The notes under the pieces are model-generated. The model was not told the DNA's origin. It did not search any database and saw only the letters and a list, made by a program, of their open reading frames with translations. This document shows, piece by piece, positions 34,300 through 42,474 of a stretch of DNA of 64,000 bases; position 1 is the stretch's first letter; each line of letters opens with the position of its first letter. Source of the stretch: Haloarcula limicola. GTDB taxonomy: Archaea > Halobacteriota > Halobacteria > Halobacteriales > Haloarculaceae. The stretch covers positions 62,001-126,000 of the forward strand of contig NZ_WRXM01000005.1 in assembly GCF_010119205.1 (NCBI RefSeq), written 5' to 3'. Both the position numbers and the translations under genes were made by a program.

Positions 34300-37200
34300 G
34301 TGTCGACGATATTGGAACGCTCAACCGGTTAGAGATCCGGCGGTTCGCTGCAACCGTAATCGAATCGTACGGTGGAACAGTCAACCGTGGGGATGGGGAG
34401 TCGTGGGACGTCACACTGCCAGGGCCACTGACCAGACTTGCTGATGATCGAGAGGTAAGTGTCGTCTTCGACCCGAAAGATCAGAAACCTGGTCGTCCAG
34501 AGCTACTCGTTCAGCCTGGGTCGCTGGCCTTTAACGAGCTACTCGAATTAGGCAGACAAGAAGTGTCGGTTGGGAAATTATATCTCACTGCAGACGACCT
34601 CCAGGTGCAGTTGCCAGATGCGGTCGACGTTTCAGAATTTGCGGTGACTGTCGGTGAGTTCGAACCGAAGCAAATGGCCCGGGCAGTGTCGTTCCATTTT
34701 CTCGTCGAGTTAGAAAGCGTCTCGTCGTTCCATCGGGAGCGCCTCGAGACGGTGTCGCTGGACCTGGCCAATGGAAGCCAGCTCCCGGAGCTCACAGACC
34801 GACTGTTAGCCCATACCGGCGCTCTTTCACGAGGACACCAGCCGACAGATATCGACCCGGACAGCGAGACGATCGAAGGGCGGTACGAGACCGCGGTCGA
34901 AGAGGTACAGACCCGTATCGATGATGAGGTCACCGAGTTAGTTCAGGAAGCCGAGGAGACGGTCACAGGGCGAAAAGAAGAGATTGAAACGGTGTACGAA
35001 CAACGACGCGAAGAACTGGAGGTTCGCATCACCGAGCAGAAAGAACAGGTGCGAAAGTGGCGTGAGAAGAAAAAGCGCGCTCGGAAATCGAGTACGCGAA
35101 AGAAATATAAGCAGAATCTCTCCAGAGCCCAGCAGGAACTACGGGAGGTCCAGCAGGCTGTTGCCGACGAGCGGGAAGCCCTTCGCGAAAAAGAGGAACA
35201 CGAGATCATCGAGACAGCTGACCGCCACAGTCTGGAGGTTGATATCTCACTCGTTGGAATGACGCTAGTCACCCACGATATTGGTGCGCTTGCCCTCTCT
35301 TTTGATGACGGAGAACGGACTGGAGAGACGACGGCGCGATATGCGCCAGCCACAGATGGTATCATTGCCTTCGACTGTGAGACCTGCGGGACCGGGTTCG
35401 ATTCGACGACCCGCCCACAGGTTTGTGAATGCGGGAGTATCGTCTGTGCTGGCTGTCTCGATGTATGTGAATCCTGTCAGGTAACCGGCTGCCCTGACTG
35501 TGACACGCCAGTTATGGCCTGTGAGTTGTGTGGCGGCGTCGAATGTCACGACTGTGGATCCCTCTGTGAGACGTGCGAGCGCTCGGTTTGCTCACACCAT
35601 ATTTCGGTCTGTACTACGAGTTCTGATCCAACCTGTTTAGCTTGTGGCCAGGAGTGTACAACGTGTACTCACTTTCACAGTGAGAGTCATCTCAGCCGCT
35701 GTTGTGTCGATCAGGAATTCTACTGCCCAGACCACACTGCAGCGTGTGATACCTGTGGCGATACCGTCTCTACGCCACAGTTGGACGACTGTACAGCATG
35801 CGGGAACTCGTTGTGCCCCGACGACCGACTGACTTGCGCGACGTGTGATGAGACGAGATGTATCGACGACGTCATCGCCTGTGATGGCTGTGGTGGCTAT
35901 CACTGCACAGAGAGTGGTCTCACATGTGGCATCTGTGCGAATCAGTTCGGTGAGGAGCACCTCTCCGCGTGCGGTACCTGTGGCGAATCAGTCTGTGAGG
36001 CTGACCGGATCGAATGCTCGGCCTGCGATGACAGTACTTGTACCGACCACGCCTCGGACTGTGTCGAATGCGATGCTGCACTCTGTCCGGATCACATCTT
36101 CGAGTGTGATTGCTGCGGTGAGTCGGTTTGTGATGACCATCTCGACATCTGTGAGACTTGCGACCGGGCTATCTGTGAGACAGACCAGACCTTCTGTACT
36201 GTTTGTGACGCAGTTACCTGCCCAGATGATACTACAGCCTGCACTGCATGCGATGAGCCACTGTGTCCTGCGCACACTTCGACATGCGAAAGCTGTGGAA
36301 CTGCGCTGTGTCCGACTGATACGCTAACCTGTAGTGAACACGAGACGGCACTCTGTGCGACCCATGCTGAACAGTGTACGCAGTGTGATGAGGTCTACAG
36401 TCCATCAGTTGGAACGACGTGTGCCCACTGTGAGGATTTCGTCTGCACTCATGATTCAACCGAGTGTGACCACGAGGGAGACGTAGTTTGTGCTGCTCAC
36501 ATTGAGTCCTGTAGCGCCTGTGGCGATCAGTTCTGTCCCTCGCATCGGACAGTGACACATGATAGCGGTGAGACGCGCTGTTTCGACCATTCGACCCGCT
36601 GCACCGATTGCAACGAACAGTTTGCATCAGATGGTTTGGCCAACTGTGCCAAGTGTGGTGAGCCTGTCTGTGATGCAGATCAAGCTGACTGTGTGACGTG
36701 TGGCAAGACACTCTGCCAGACCCATCAAGGCCAGTGTACCGTCGACGAGGCGTCACACTGTCGCTCGCATCTCACGCCATGTGCTACCTGCGACGATACC
36801 GTTTGTACCGACCACGTCACTACCTGTACTGAGTGCGGTGACGAGCTCTGTCACGAACATACGACCGGCTGTACGATGTGTGATCGCCCACACTGTGGGG
36901 ACCATCTCGAAGATTGTGCTGCCTGTACTGACCCTCACTGTGCTGACCATCGTGAACGCTGTCAGGAGTGTGATTCGTGGTTCTGTGAGCAGCATCTCCA
37001 GGAGTGCAGTGATTGTGGCGACACTGTTTGTTCGGCTGATAGCCACCACTGTGCCAGCTGCGACGAGGTCACCTGTGAGACACACAGCGGTCAGTGCGCT
37101 CAGTGTGCGGAGACATTCTGTACTGAGCATTACACGGCCTGTAGCACGTGCGAGCAGCCGACCTGTCTCGAGCATGCACAGACATGCGTTGAGGGCGGTG

Positions 37201-37673
37201 GTCGTCACTGCAGTGACCACATGTCGTCGTGTGATGTCTGTACCGACGATTCCGACCAGGGTCGCCCCCTCTGTCCAGCCCATCGTCGGACATGTATTGT
37301 TGGCCAAGAGACGCTCTGCACAGAGCATTCACACTTCGGGCCGATCGCGGAACTAGCACTCTGTGCCGACCACCTTGTCGAATGCGATATGTGTCGACAG
37401 CGGGTCGCTGAAACCGAAATCACCGATGGCGAGTGCCAGACTTGCCAAAACCTCACAACAGCAGAAGAGCAAACGCGCGGACTAACAGCCAAACTCCCAG
37501 ACGACTTCGAGTTCTCTAAGCCGGCGCTTAGTGTGAATAGTCAGTATATCGTTGCTTACGGGACGCAACTCTTCGGTTCGAACGAGATTGTGGTCGTTGA
37601 GCGCGAGAGTGGAAGGACAGTTGAGCGGTATGGCGTCGGTTGGATCGCCTGGCTTACAGGGGGGCGATTATGA
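34296..37673 (+). CDS. giant cysteine-rich zinc-finger array protein (1125 aa, about 125 Cys)
   Basis: Three regions. Residues 1-150 have a WDVTLPGPL...VVFD...PELLVQPGSLAFNELLELG pattern resembling the C-terminal domain of RapA/SNF2 helicases, as if split from the preceding gene. Residues about 185-315 form a highly charged coiled coil (VEEVQTRIDDEVTELVQEAE onward, KKKRARKSSTRKKYKQN). Residues about 370-1060 are a tandem array of some 30 units of C-x2-C-(D/G)-x3-5-C-x2-(H/D)-x5-8, period 20-24 residues. By hand count there are about 125 cysteines. Each unit could hold one zinc, in treble-clef, B-box or RING-like fashion. The last 50 residues are a short beta domain. It overlaps the helicase by ATGA and the next gene by ATGA. 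The array probably binds DNA, protein or a modified base; nothing like it is familiar to me as a known system component. Confidence 0.88.
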   Translation: MSVDDIGTLNRLEIRRFAATVIESYGGTVNRGDGESWDVTLPGPLTRLADDREVSVVFDPKDQKPGRPELLVQPGSLAFNELLELGRQEVSVGKLYLTADDLQVQLPDAVDVSEFAVTVGEFEPKQMARAVSFHFLVELESVSSFHRERLETVSLDLANGSQLPELTDRLLAHTGALSRGHQPTDIDPDSETIEGRYETAVEEVQTRIDDEVTELVQEAEETVTGRKEEIETVYEQRREELEVRITEQKEQVRKWREKKKRARKSSTRKKYKQNLSRAQQELREVQQAVADEREALREKEEHEIIETADRHSLEVDISLVGMTLVTHDIGALALSFDDGERTGETTARYAPATDGIIAFDCETCGTGFDSTTRPQVCECGSIVCAGCLDVCESCQVTGCPDCDTPVMACELCGGVECHDCGSLCETCERSVCSHHISVCTTSSDPTCLACGQECTTCTHFHSESHLSRCCVDQEFYCPDHTAACDTCGDTVSTPQLDDCTACGNSLCPDDRLTCATCDETRCIDDVIACDGCGGYHCTESGLTCGICANQFGEEHLSACGTCGESVCEADRIECSACDDSTCTDHASDCVECDAALCPDHIFECDCCGESVCDDHLDICETCDRAICETDQTFCTVCDAVTCPDDTTACTACDEPLCPAHTSTCESCGTALCPTDTLTCSEHETALCATHAEQCTQCDEVYSPSVGTTCAHCEDFVCTHDSTECDHEGDVVCAAHIESCSACGDQFCPSHRTVTHDSGETRCFDHSTRCTDCNEQFASDGLANCAKCGEPVCDADQADCVTCGKTLCQTHQGQCTVDEASHCRSHLTPCATCDDTVCTDHVTTCTECGDELCHEHTTGCTMCDRPHCGDHLEDCAACTDPHCADHRERCQECDSWFCEQHLQECSDCGDTVCSADSHHCASCDEVTCETHSGQCAQCAETFCTEHYTACSTCEQPTCLEHAQTCVEGGGRHCSDHMSSCDVCTDDSDQGRPLCPAHRRTCIVGQETLCTEHSHFGPIAELALCADHLVECDMCRQRVAETEITDGECQTCQNLTTAEEQTRGLTAKLPDDFEFSKPALSVNSQYIVAYGTQLFGSNEIVVVERESGRTVERYGVGWIAWLTGGRL

Positions 37674-38692
37674 GACCCGGTATACTACTTCCCTCCTGGT
37701 ATCATACCGGAGATGTCAGGCAGACGGTCCACGCGGCGGCTGCCGCTGGGATAGAGACGGACGAAGTCGCATCTGTCCTGAGCGATGAGATATTCGATGA
37801 TATTCCGTTACAACGCGTCAAATCGATCGTCGAAGCGATTCCGACAGATGATGACCAAGCACCGGACGTCGAAAATTCGCTCTCACAGGCTGCGACAACA
37901 GACGCGGCGGCACGGCCACCGTTGGCCAATCGATGTACAGTAACTGATCTCGAGTATCTCTCGGCGAGAGAAGCGGCCCGCATTGTCGGTCTCGTCCTCG
38001 AATTATTCGATGGGAACACTCTCAGACCACCAGCCACCGAATCCGTCGAAGCTGACCTTCTCTGGCGTCGACAGTACATGAATGTCGGGCTCAAGATTAT
38101 CCCCCAACGGACGACTGTCGGTGTCGAGTCTATCGAGGCGCTCCGCAGCGGGCAACTTGTCCCGGACGATCTGCAGAGGCCGTCCGAACTTGCTATCGTC
38201 ACGAGCGGCAGATTTGATGAGGAGATACTGGCTGAGGCTGCGAACAACGATATCCACTGTTTCGACGCTGGCCACGTCGAGGAGTGGCTACTGCGGGCAC
38301 AGTTATCGCCGGACATCGTCGGGACCCTCCTCGAAAATGGGGAGAATCACGATGGCCCGCTCACGGATTTGGTCGACGTCCCACCGATCCCAGCGCCACG
38401 AACATCTACCGACCCTCTCGAAATTGAGCGAGCCTTCGATGTCGATAGCTACAACGTCGCGGCAGAGACGACCTCATCGGAACCACAGCCACAGGAATCG
38501 GGGACCACTTCGGCCCAATCTACGGGCGAGACGAGTGCTGCGCCCTCACAAACTGACGAAGCGGATCCAGAGACAGTAGCTGATCCACTAGCGGGCTCAC
38601 AACCACCGCCTGGGAAGACAGGGACGCTGTACGCGGATCCCGATGAAGACGGAGAGTATACTGCGTTCGACGACTACCTTGATGACCTCTAA
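37670..38692 (+). CDS. Mrr-like restriction-fold protein with altered active site
   Basis: About 340 residues from the ATG at 37670, which overlaps the stop of the cysteine-rich gene. Residues about 120-215 match the C-terminal half of the Mrr-type PD-(D/E)XK domain: IIPQRTTVGVESIEALRSG, then LAIVTSGRFDEEILAEAANNDIHCFDAGHVEEWL, where Mrr has a strand, the QxK, and then TSGxFT..A...A...(I)xLxDG. Here the usual QxK reads as Q-R, and no clear upstream D-x(n)-E is seen, so catalysis is doubtful. The last 110 residues are Ser/Thr/Pro/Glu rich and disordered. Two possibilities: a nuclease with a variant site, or a structural DNA-binding module. Confidence 0.62.
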   Translation: MRPGILLPSWYHTGDVRQTVHAAAAAGIETDEVASVLSDEIFDDIPLQRVKSIVEAIPTDDDQAPDVENSLSQAATTDAAARPPLANRCTVTDLEYLSAREAARIVGLVLELFDGNTLRPPATESVEADLLWRRQYMNVGLKIIPQRTTVGVESIEALRSGQLVPDDLQRPSELAIVTSGRFDEEILAEAANNDIHCFDAGHVEEWLLRAQLSPDIVGTLLENGENHDGPLTDLVDVPPIPAPRTSTDPLEIERAFDVDSYNVAAETTSSEPQPQESGTTSAQSTGETSAAPSQTDEADPETVADPLAGSQPPPGKTGTLYADPDEDGEYTAFDDYLDDL

Positions 38693-38698
38693 CTACCA

Positions 38699-39595
38699 AT
38701 GACTGCAAGCCTCGAGGAAGTATCCACGACCGTACCGATTACCGATGGCCAGTCCGTCTCGATCGAACCAGGGCAACCTTGGCCGTCTGCCTATCGCGGT
38801 TCGAAGTATAGCCTCGTTTCTGACGAGGACTATGACGACCCCGTCGTCAAATGGAAACAACGTGATCTCGCGATCTTCACGGACCCGCCCGACGGGCTTT
38901 GGCGTGCACTCGCGTTGCTGGGAAAAAGTGGTGGCTACGGGAGCTTTCGAGTCACTGCTGACAGCGAAATCATCACGAAAGTACCCGCTGATGAGTACAA
39001 ACACGTTGAACAGGCGCCGGTAGATAGTGGCTGGATTCCAGTGTACGTCGGCCAACTTTCCGGGACGATCGATTTTGACGAAGTCGACTCCGACCCGTCC
39101 ACGCCGAGCCGACAGCAAATTAACGTCTGGACTGGCTTTCCCTTCAACCATGGTGAACGATGGAGTGTCAGCCATGAAGGGACTCTGTTCTGGAAGTGGC
39201 GAGACTATCGGTTTGAGTCGACGTTCGACCACTCGGAACTCGTCGAGACCTATCAATCGTATCGTGGTACTGCTGGGCGACTCTATCTAACCGAATATGG
39301 GCACATCTGGGTGAACGTTCCAAAGAACGACATCGCGCCAGGAAAAGAGGGGGCGATTGGCACAGCAATCAAGGACTGGAAACGGGATGCTGAAGCCAGC
39401 GGTAATACCGCGACACTTCGGTTGGTAAACCGCCGGCTCGTTGCAACGAGTCGCGATGATGACCCGTCAACGGGTCACTTTCCGATCCATCTCGGTCATC
39501 TCCGGTCCTTCGATGACGGTCTGATTCCCAAACCGGTTGTCGACGATCCCTCCTACTATCAGGCTGTTTGTGAATACGAGCAAGTCTGGGAATGA
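38699..39595 (+). CDS. two-module protein, paralogue of the gene at 23291
   Basis: A 298-residue protein, identical in length to the one at 23291-24187 and matching it through its whole length; roughly half the residues agree by eye. Both modules are recognisable: PWPSAYRGSKYSLV...SFRVTADSEIITKV...PVYVGQLSG and GFPFNHGERWSVS...GRLYLTEYGHIWVNV...HLGHLRSFDDGL. It is six bases after the Mrr-like gene, the fourth and last gene of the SNF2 operon. Because each helicase cluster has one copy, this protein is likely a shared subunit type such as a recruiter or specificity factor. No catalytic residues are seen. Confidence 0.75.
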   Translation: MTASLEEVSTTVPITDGQSVSIEPGQPWPSAYRGSKYSLVSDEDYDDPVVKWKQRDLAIFTDPPDGLWRALALLGKSGGYGSFRVTADSEIITKVPADEYKHVEQAPVDSGWIPVYVGQLSGTIDFDEVDSDPSTPSRQQINVWTGFPFNHGERWSVSHEGTLFWKWRDYRFESTFDHSELVETYQSYRGTAGRLYLTEYGHIWVNVPKNDIAPGKEGAIGTAIKDWKRDAEASGNTATLRLVNRRLVATSRDDDPSTGHFPIHLGHLRSFDDGLIPKPVVDDPSYYQAVCEYEQVWE

Positions 39596-39680
39596 GATGT
39601 CAGCAGGTATCCTTAGATAGGTGAGTGATTCTTCTGAAGAGAGTGTACTGATGAATTCCAGTTACAATAAGAGTGGGTAT

Positions 39681-40193
39681 TCATTTAATAGAAAACATAC
39701 CTTTATTTTCAGTGACTTTCATTTCAACACCACATTTTTGACATCTACCTGAACGACCGTGCTCACCCCATACAATCTGTGTCTCCCTATCGTAGCAATT
39801 CGTACAGAACGCGATGAACCAGCCGTGATCATATCTATGCATGGTAAAACATCGTTTGCAGAATGCATATAGCGGATTTTCTGTCGAAGTAGGAGTCCCA
39901 GCACAATCCTCGGTATGGCATGTGCGAGGCGTACGAGGAGTCACTGAGTTCGAGTTCACACGGTTTGCCTTTTCAGGAGCAGAAGCACCACTAACATGGA
40001 TTGCATCATGGCAGCTTGCACAGAGTGTTTTTAAGTTCGACAATCTGTTCGACCCCCCATCCTTTAGCGGAACGATGTGGTGGACATGAAGGTCCTGGGA
40101 AGAACTTCGCCCACAATTTTGACACTGGTAATCGTCTCGTTGGAGAACAGTTTCCCTACGAGTTGTCCAATCGGTTGAACGCTCATTCCCCAT
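39681..40193 (-). CDS. HNH endonuclease with two extra zinc-binding regions
   Basis: A 170-residue protein. The first 65 residues are an HNH domain: RDDYQCQNCG (zinc knuckle), LHVHHIVPLKDGGSNRLSNL (H-H with N) and CASCHDAIH (second zinc knuckle with the final His). This is complete and should be catalytic. The rest holds more Cys pairs (CHTEDC, CKRC, CTNC, CQKCG), probably another zinc ribbon. It is a single gene between the SNF2 operon and the IS6 element. Small free HNH genes of this type are found in haloarchaeal accessory DNA as restriction or homing nucleases. Confidence 0.82.
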   Translation of the reverse strand: MGNERSTDWTTRRETVLQRDDYQCQNCGRSSSQDLHVHHIVPLKDGGSNRLSNLKTLCASCHDAIHVSGASAPEKANRVNSNSVTPRTPRTCHTEDCAGTPTSTENPLYAFCKRCFTMHRYDHGWFIAFCTNCYDRETQIVWGEHGRSGRCQKCGVEMKVTENKGMFSIK

Positions 40194-40270
40194 ACCAGTT
40201 CTGTAACAGTATTCTCATACTAATTTATTTATAAACCGGACAATAGGAAAGTCTGCTAAAATTAGTATAC

Positions 40271-40988
40271 TCTGTTTAAACGGTCGTGTTTAGTTTGGAG
40301 CATTGTGCCAGCGAGCGAAGCTCTGTAACCACTTTTCAGCTGTTTCGGGTTCAACGTGGCTGAAGCAGTTCGAAAACGAGGAGGTTCGTCGCTTCAGCTC
40401 TCGAAAGATTCGTTCGACAGCGTTCCGATTTCCGTGGCGACGCATCTGAAATCGGAGTCCGGCTCGTTGAAGTGCTGTTTGGAGGTGTTGAGCGCCATCG
40501 ACGAGAAACACGGCGGTTTCGACATCGTGTTTTTGCTGAAGTTCGCGAAGAAATATCTCGGTGAGGGCGGTCGTAGTGGTTGAAAACAATCGGACGTGAA
40601 GCAGTTGGTTCGTTTGCGGGTCAGCGGCGGCGTACAGCCAGAACTGCTCGTCGTTAATGCGAATCACTGTTTCGTCGAGCGCAATCTGATTCGGGGATCG
40701 TCCAGATTCTGGCTGTAGATCGGCTTTCTGCACCCAATCATGGATCGCTTTTTTCGACCGTTGGACACCCAACGAGTCGAGTAATCCGACGGTATTCGAC
40801 AGTGACAGACCCGCAACGTGCGATTGAATACCAATCTTCATCGCCAGCTCGGGTGTCCGCTCGCGCTCCACAAAATCCAAATCAATCCAGTCTCTATTTC
40901 CGCTGAGGCGGCTGATTTCTGGCATAGGCACCAAGAAATCCGTCCGCCTCACTTTTCACGCTTAACTAAACACGACCGTTTAAACAGA
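40271..40988 (-). mobile_element. IS6-family insertion sequence (~718 bp)
   Basis: The ends are perfect 25-base inverted repeats at 40271-40295 and 40964-40988, each with the CTGTTTAAACGGTCGTG core. Between them lies a single transposase gene. Length and single-ORF design fit IS6 elements. The eight bases outside the left end (tagtatac) and right end (tcgaggac) differ, so there is no direct target repeat. Such elements insert through cointegrates and often show mismatched flanks after recombination between copies, which may have brought the flanking segments together. Confidence 0.9.
40290..40925 (-). CDS. IS6-family transposase
   Basis: A 211-residue DDE transposase from the ATG at 40925 (MPEISRLSG), which matches the usual start of haloarchaeal IS6 transposases; a longer frame to 40952 is less likely. 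Residues include the N-terminal WIDLDFVERERTPE, AVHDWVQ-like IHDWVQKADLQPE, catalytic IALDETVIR (D), VFLVDGAQH (D) and HGNRNAVERIFRELKRRT (E). The DDE set is intact and the gene is full length, so the element may be active. Confidence 0.92.
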   Translation of the reverse strand: MPEISRLSGNRDWIDLDFVERERTPELAMKIGIQSHVAGLSLSNTVGLLDSLGVQRSKKAIHDWVQKADLQPESGRSPNQIALDETVIRINDEQFWLYAAADPQTNQLLHVRLFSTTTTALTEIFLRELQQKHDVETAVFLVDGAQHLQTALQRAGLRFQMRRHGNRNAVERIFRELKRRTSSFSNCFSHVEPETAEKWLQSFARWHNAPN

Positions 40989-41353
40989 TCGAGGACATAA
41001 CTGCTTTATCTGTATACGGTATACAGATATGTGATTCGTATCCGATTTATCAGAGAGACCTCTACAATGATGGGTGCGAATAGAAGATAATTGCAGTCTG
41101 GGGCTTCATTTTCTGCGAGGCCGTTTGAACTTCTCATTTAAAGATACGCTTCCTCGTGGTCCACTGAGTTCAACCGTTCATAGGTTCAGCCAGCCTTGTT
41201 GAAATCCTCAACCAGTGATGGGTTCCAGCAGTCGTGCTAAATGCAGAGCGTGTATCGGTCATCCCCGACCTGCCAAATAGTAATACGGTGGATCGCTCAG
41301 TACAGGTTATTTATCCATCGATCAAGGTAACGAATTTTCCCCGGAGAGCGTTT
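40989..41353. other. intergenic after IS6 element
   Basis: About 365 bases. The first part contains the 21-base palindrome at 41008-41028. A 67-codon frame on the plus strand (41234-41437) overlaps the 3' end of the minus-strand gene that follows and has no domain; I treat it as unsupported. AT-rich stretch near 41020-41060. Confidence 0.4.
41008..41028. promoter_or_regulatory. 21-base palindrome ATCTGTATAC-N-GTATACAGAT
   Basis: A perfect palindrome of two ten-base arms around one G. The same arms with A in the middle occur at 50990-51010. The half-site ATACAGAT also occurs in the repeat cluster at 3279-3433 and next to parA (4922-4932). It lies 20 bases from the right end of the IS6 element. 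A binding site for a dimeric protein, such as a ParB-like partner or plasmid regulator, is inferred. Confidence 0.6.
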
Positions 41354-42016
41354 CTAGACTGGCAGACGTTCAAGGCCCTGTTTAGTCGAGACCTGCCGGA
41401 ACTGTTGGACTATCCAGTCGTCGTCGGAACCAAATGATGGGACGGTTACTTCGGAGTCGCCGTTTACCGACTCAACAGTCGTTTCGAACCATTCGTTTGC
41501 TGGCTGGCGTGGCTGACGTATTGTGAAATCCACATTGCTCGGACGCCCGTCCGGAGCGTATACATAGCAGTGATCTATTCGTCGATAAGCACTCTGTAGT
41601 GTGATCTCATCTACGTCGGGTGACGAGGGTGATACATCCGGGACCAGAAGGGTCGTGATTGCCCGGTCGTTGATCGCTCGCAAGAGTTGCTCTGCAGTCG
41701 GTTCGACTGTGACATTCTTGTGGTCGGGGTAGATATCGAGCATCCGGTAATCCGCTGGGTTGCTGGCCGTCTGGAAGGTATAGTAGTCCGGATACTCGAA
41801 GAACTCTTCCTCGCGTGTTTCTCTGAGGTACTCGTAGAACGCAGTAACACAAGAGAGGACGAAGGTACCAGCACCGAGCCCCTCAGCCCCAGTACCCATC
41901 GCGACACCCACGCGTTCCGTCGACGTGATGCGTGGCATCACCGTTTCTCTGGAGACACGGTCGCCATCGGACTGATACTCGAAGGAGGGACTATCCAGGT
42001 CTTTGGTCGTATGCAT
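41354..42016 (-). CDS. haloarchaeal protein of unknown function
   Basis: A 220-residue acidic protein. I do not recognise a family. Residues about 35-55 (GVAMGTGAEGLGAGTFVLSC) form a glycine-rich hydrophobic stretch; following it are aromatic-rich helices (EFFEYPDYYTF). A strand/helix pattern later (LLRAINDRAITTLLVPDVSP) might be a Rossmann-like half. The start could be the ATG at 42016 or the internal Met at about residue 27. It converges on nothing and has its own promoter region to the right. Confidence 0.5.
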   Translation of the reverse strand: MHTTKDLDSPSFEYQSDGDRVSRETVMPRITSTERVGVAMGTGAEGLGAGTFVLSCVTAFYEYLRETREEEFFEYPDYYTFQTASNPADYRMLDIYPDHKNVTVEPTAEQLLRAINDRAITTLLVPDVSPSSPDVDEITLQSAYRRIDHCYVYAPDGRPSNVDFTIRQPRQPANEWFETTVESVNGDSEVTVPSFGSDDDWIVQQFRQVSTKQGLERLPV

Positions 42017-42474
42017 CTGTTAGAACTGTATTGTGTCTGATCCTCAAAATAATTTGAGGGGCGTGTGCTCAATTGCTGAATAGGCAGTCCTAACTAACGG
42101 CTGTTGCATCAAGAAAGCTGTCGAACCAATAGGGTTTCAACAGAACTGTTCGGCCATAACTGTCGGTGATGCAGTCAGTGTATGTACTGAATTGGTTACG
42201 CGACTATGCCATTAACAATCTAAGAGAGTCAAGTGAAGTACCGAACGACACAAACGACAGTGACATAACTGCTAGGTGAATAAATATCGACAAATTTGGT
42301 AACGAAGGCCGACCCAGAGCTACTCCTTGAGCGATTTTCGAAACTCGAGAATATCGCGGCAGAGATCACCACCGAGCTGGACAATCTTGGCCATGGTGCG
42401 CTGCCCAACGCTGCAAAATTTGACTTGCTTTCCACATCACACCTTTTTTCCCGTGATACTGAGAGGCACAGATA
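42017..42474 (+). other. intergenic with two possible tiny ORFs ahead of the McrB gene
   Basis: No gene of normal length. A 36-codon frame starts with ATG at 42169 and stops at 42277-42279. A second frame runs from a TTG at 42296 to a TAG at 42473-42475, giving 59 residues with good protein character (LLLERFSKLENIAAEITTEL) and no ATG; its stop overlaps the McrB GTG by one base. They may be the halves of a decayed gene or small leader proteins. The stretch at 42090-42160 is a repeat-like sequence without an IS end that I can prove. Confidence 0.3.

Noticed and set aside
35637-37359. Frames of 90-218 residues on both strands over the cysteine-rich gene
   Set aside because: They arise from the regular TGT/TGC codon pattern of the array and have low-complexity Thr/Ser/Arg sequence.
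41234-41437. 67-codon plus-strand frame
   Set aside because: It overlaps the end of the minus-strand gene at 41354 and has no recognisable domain.
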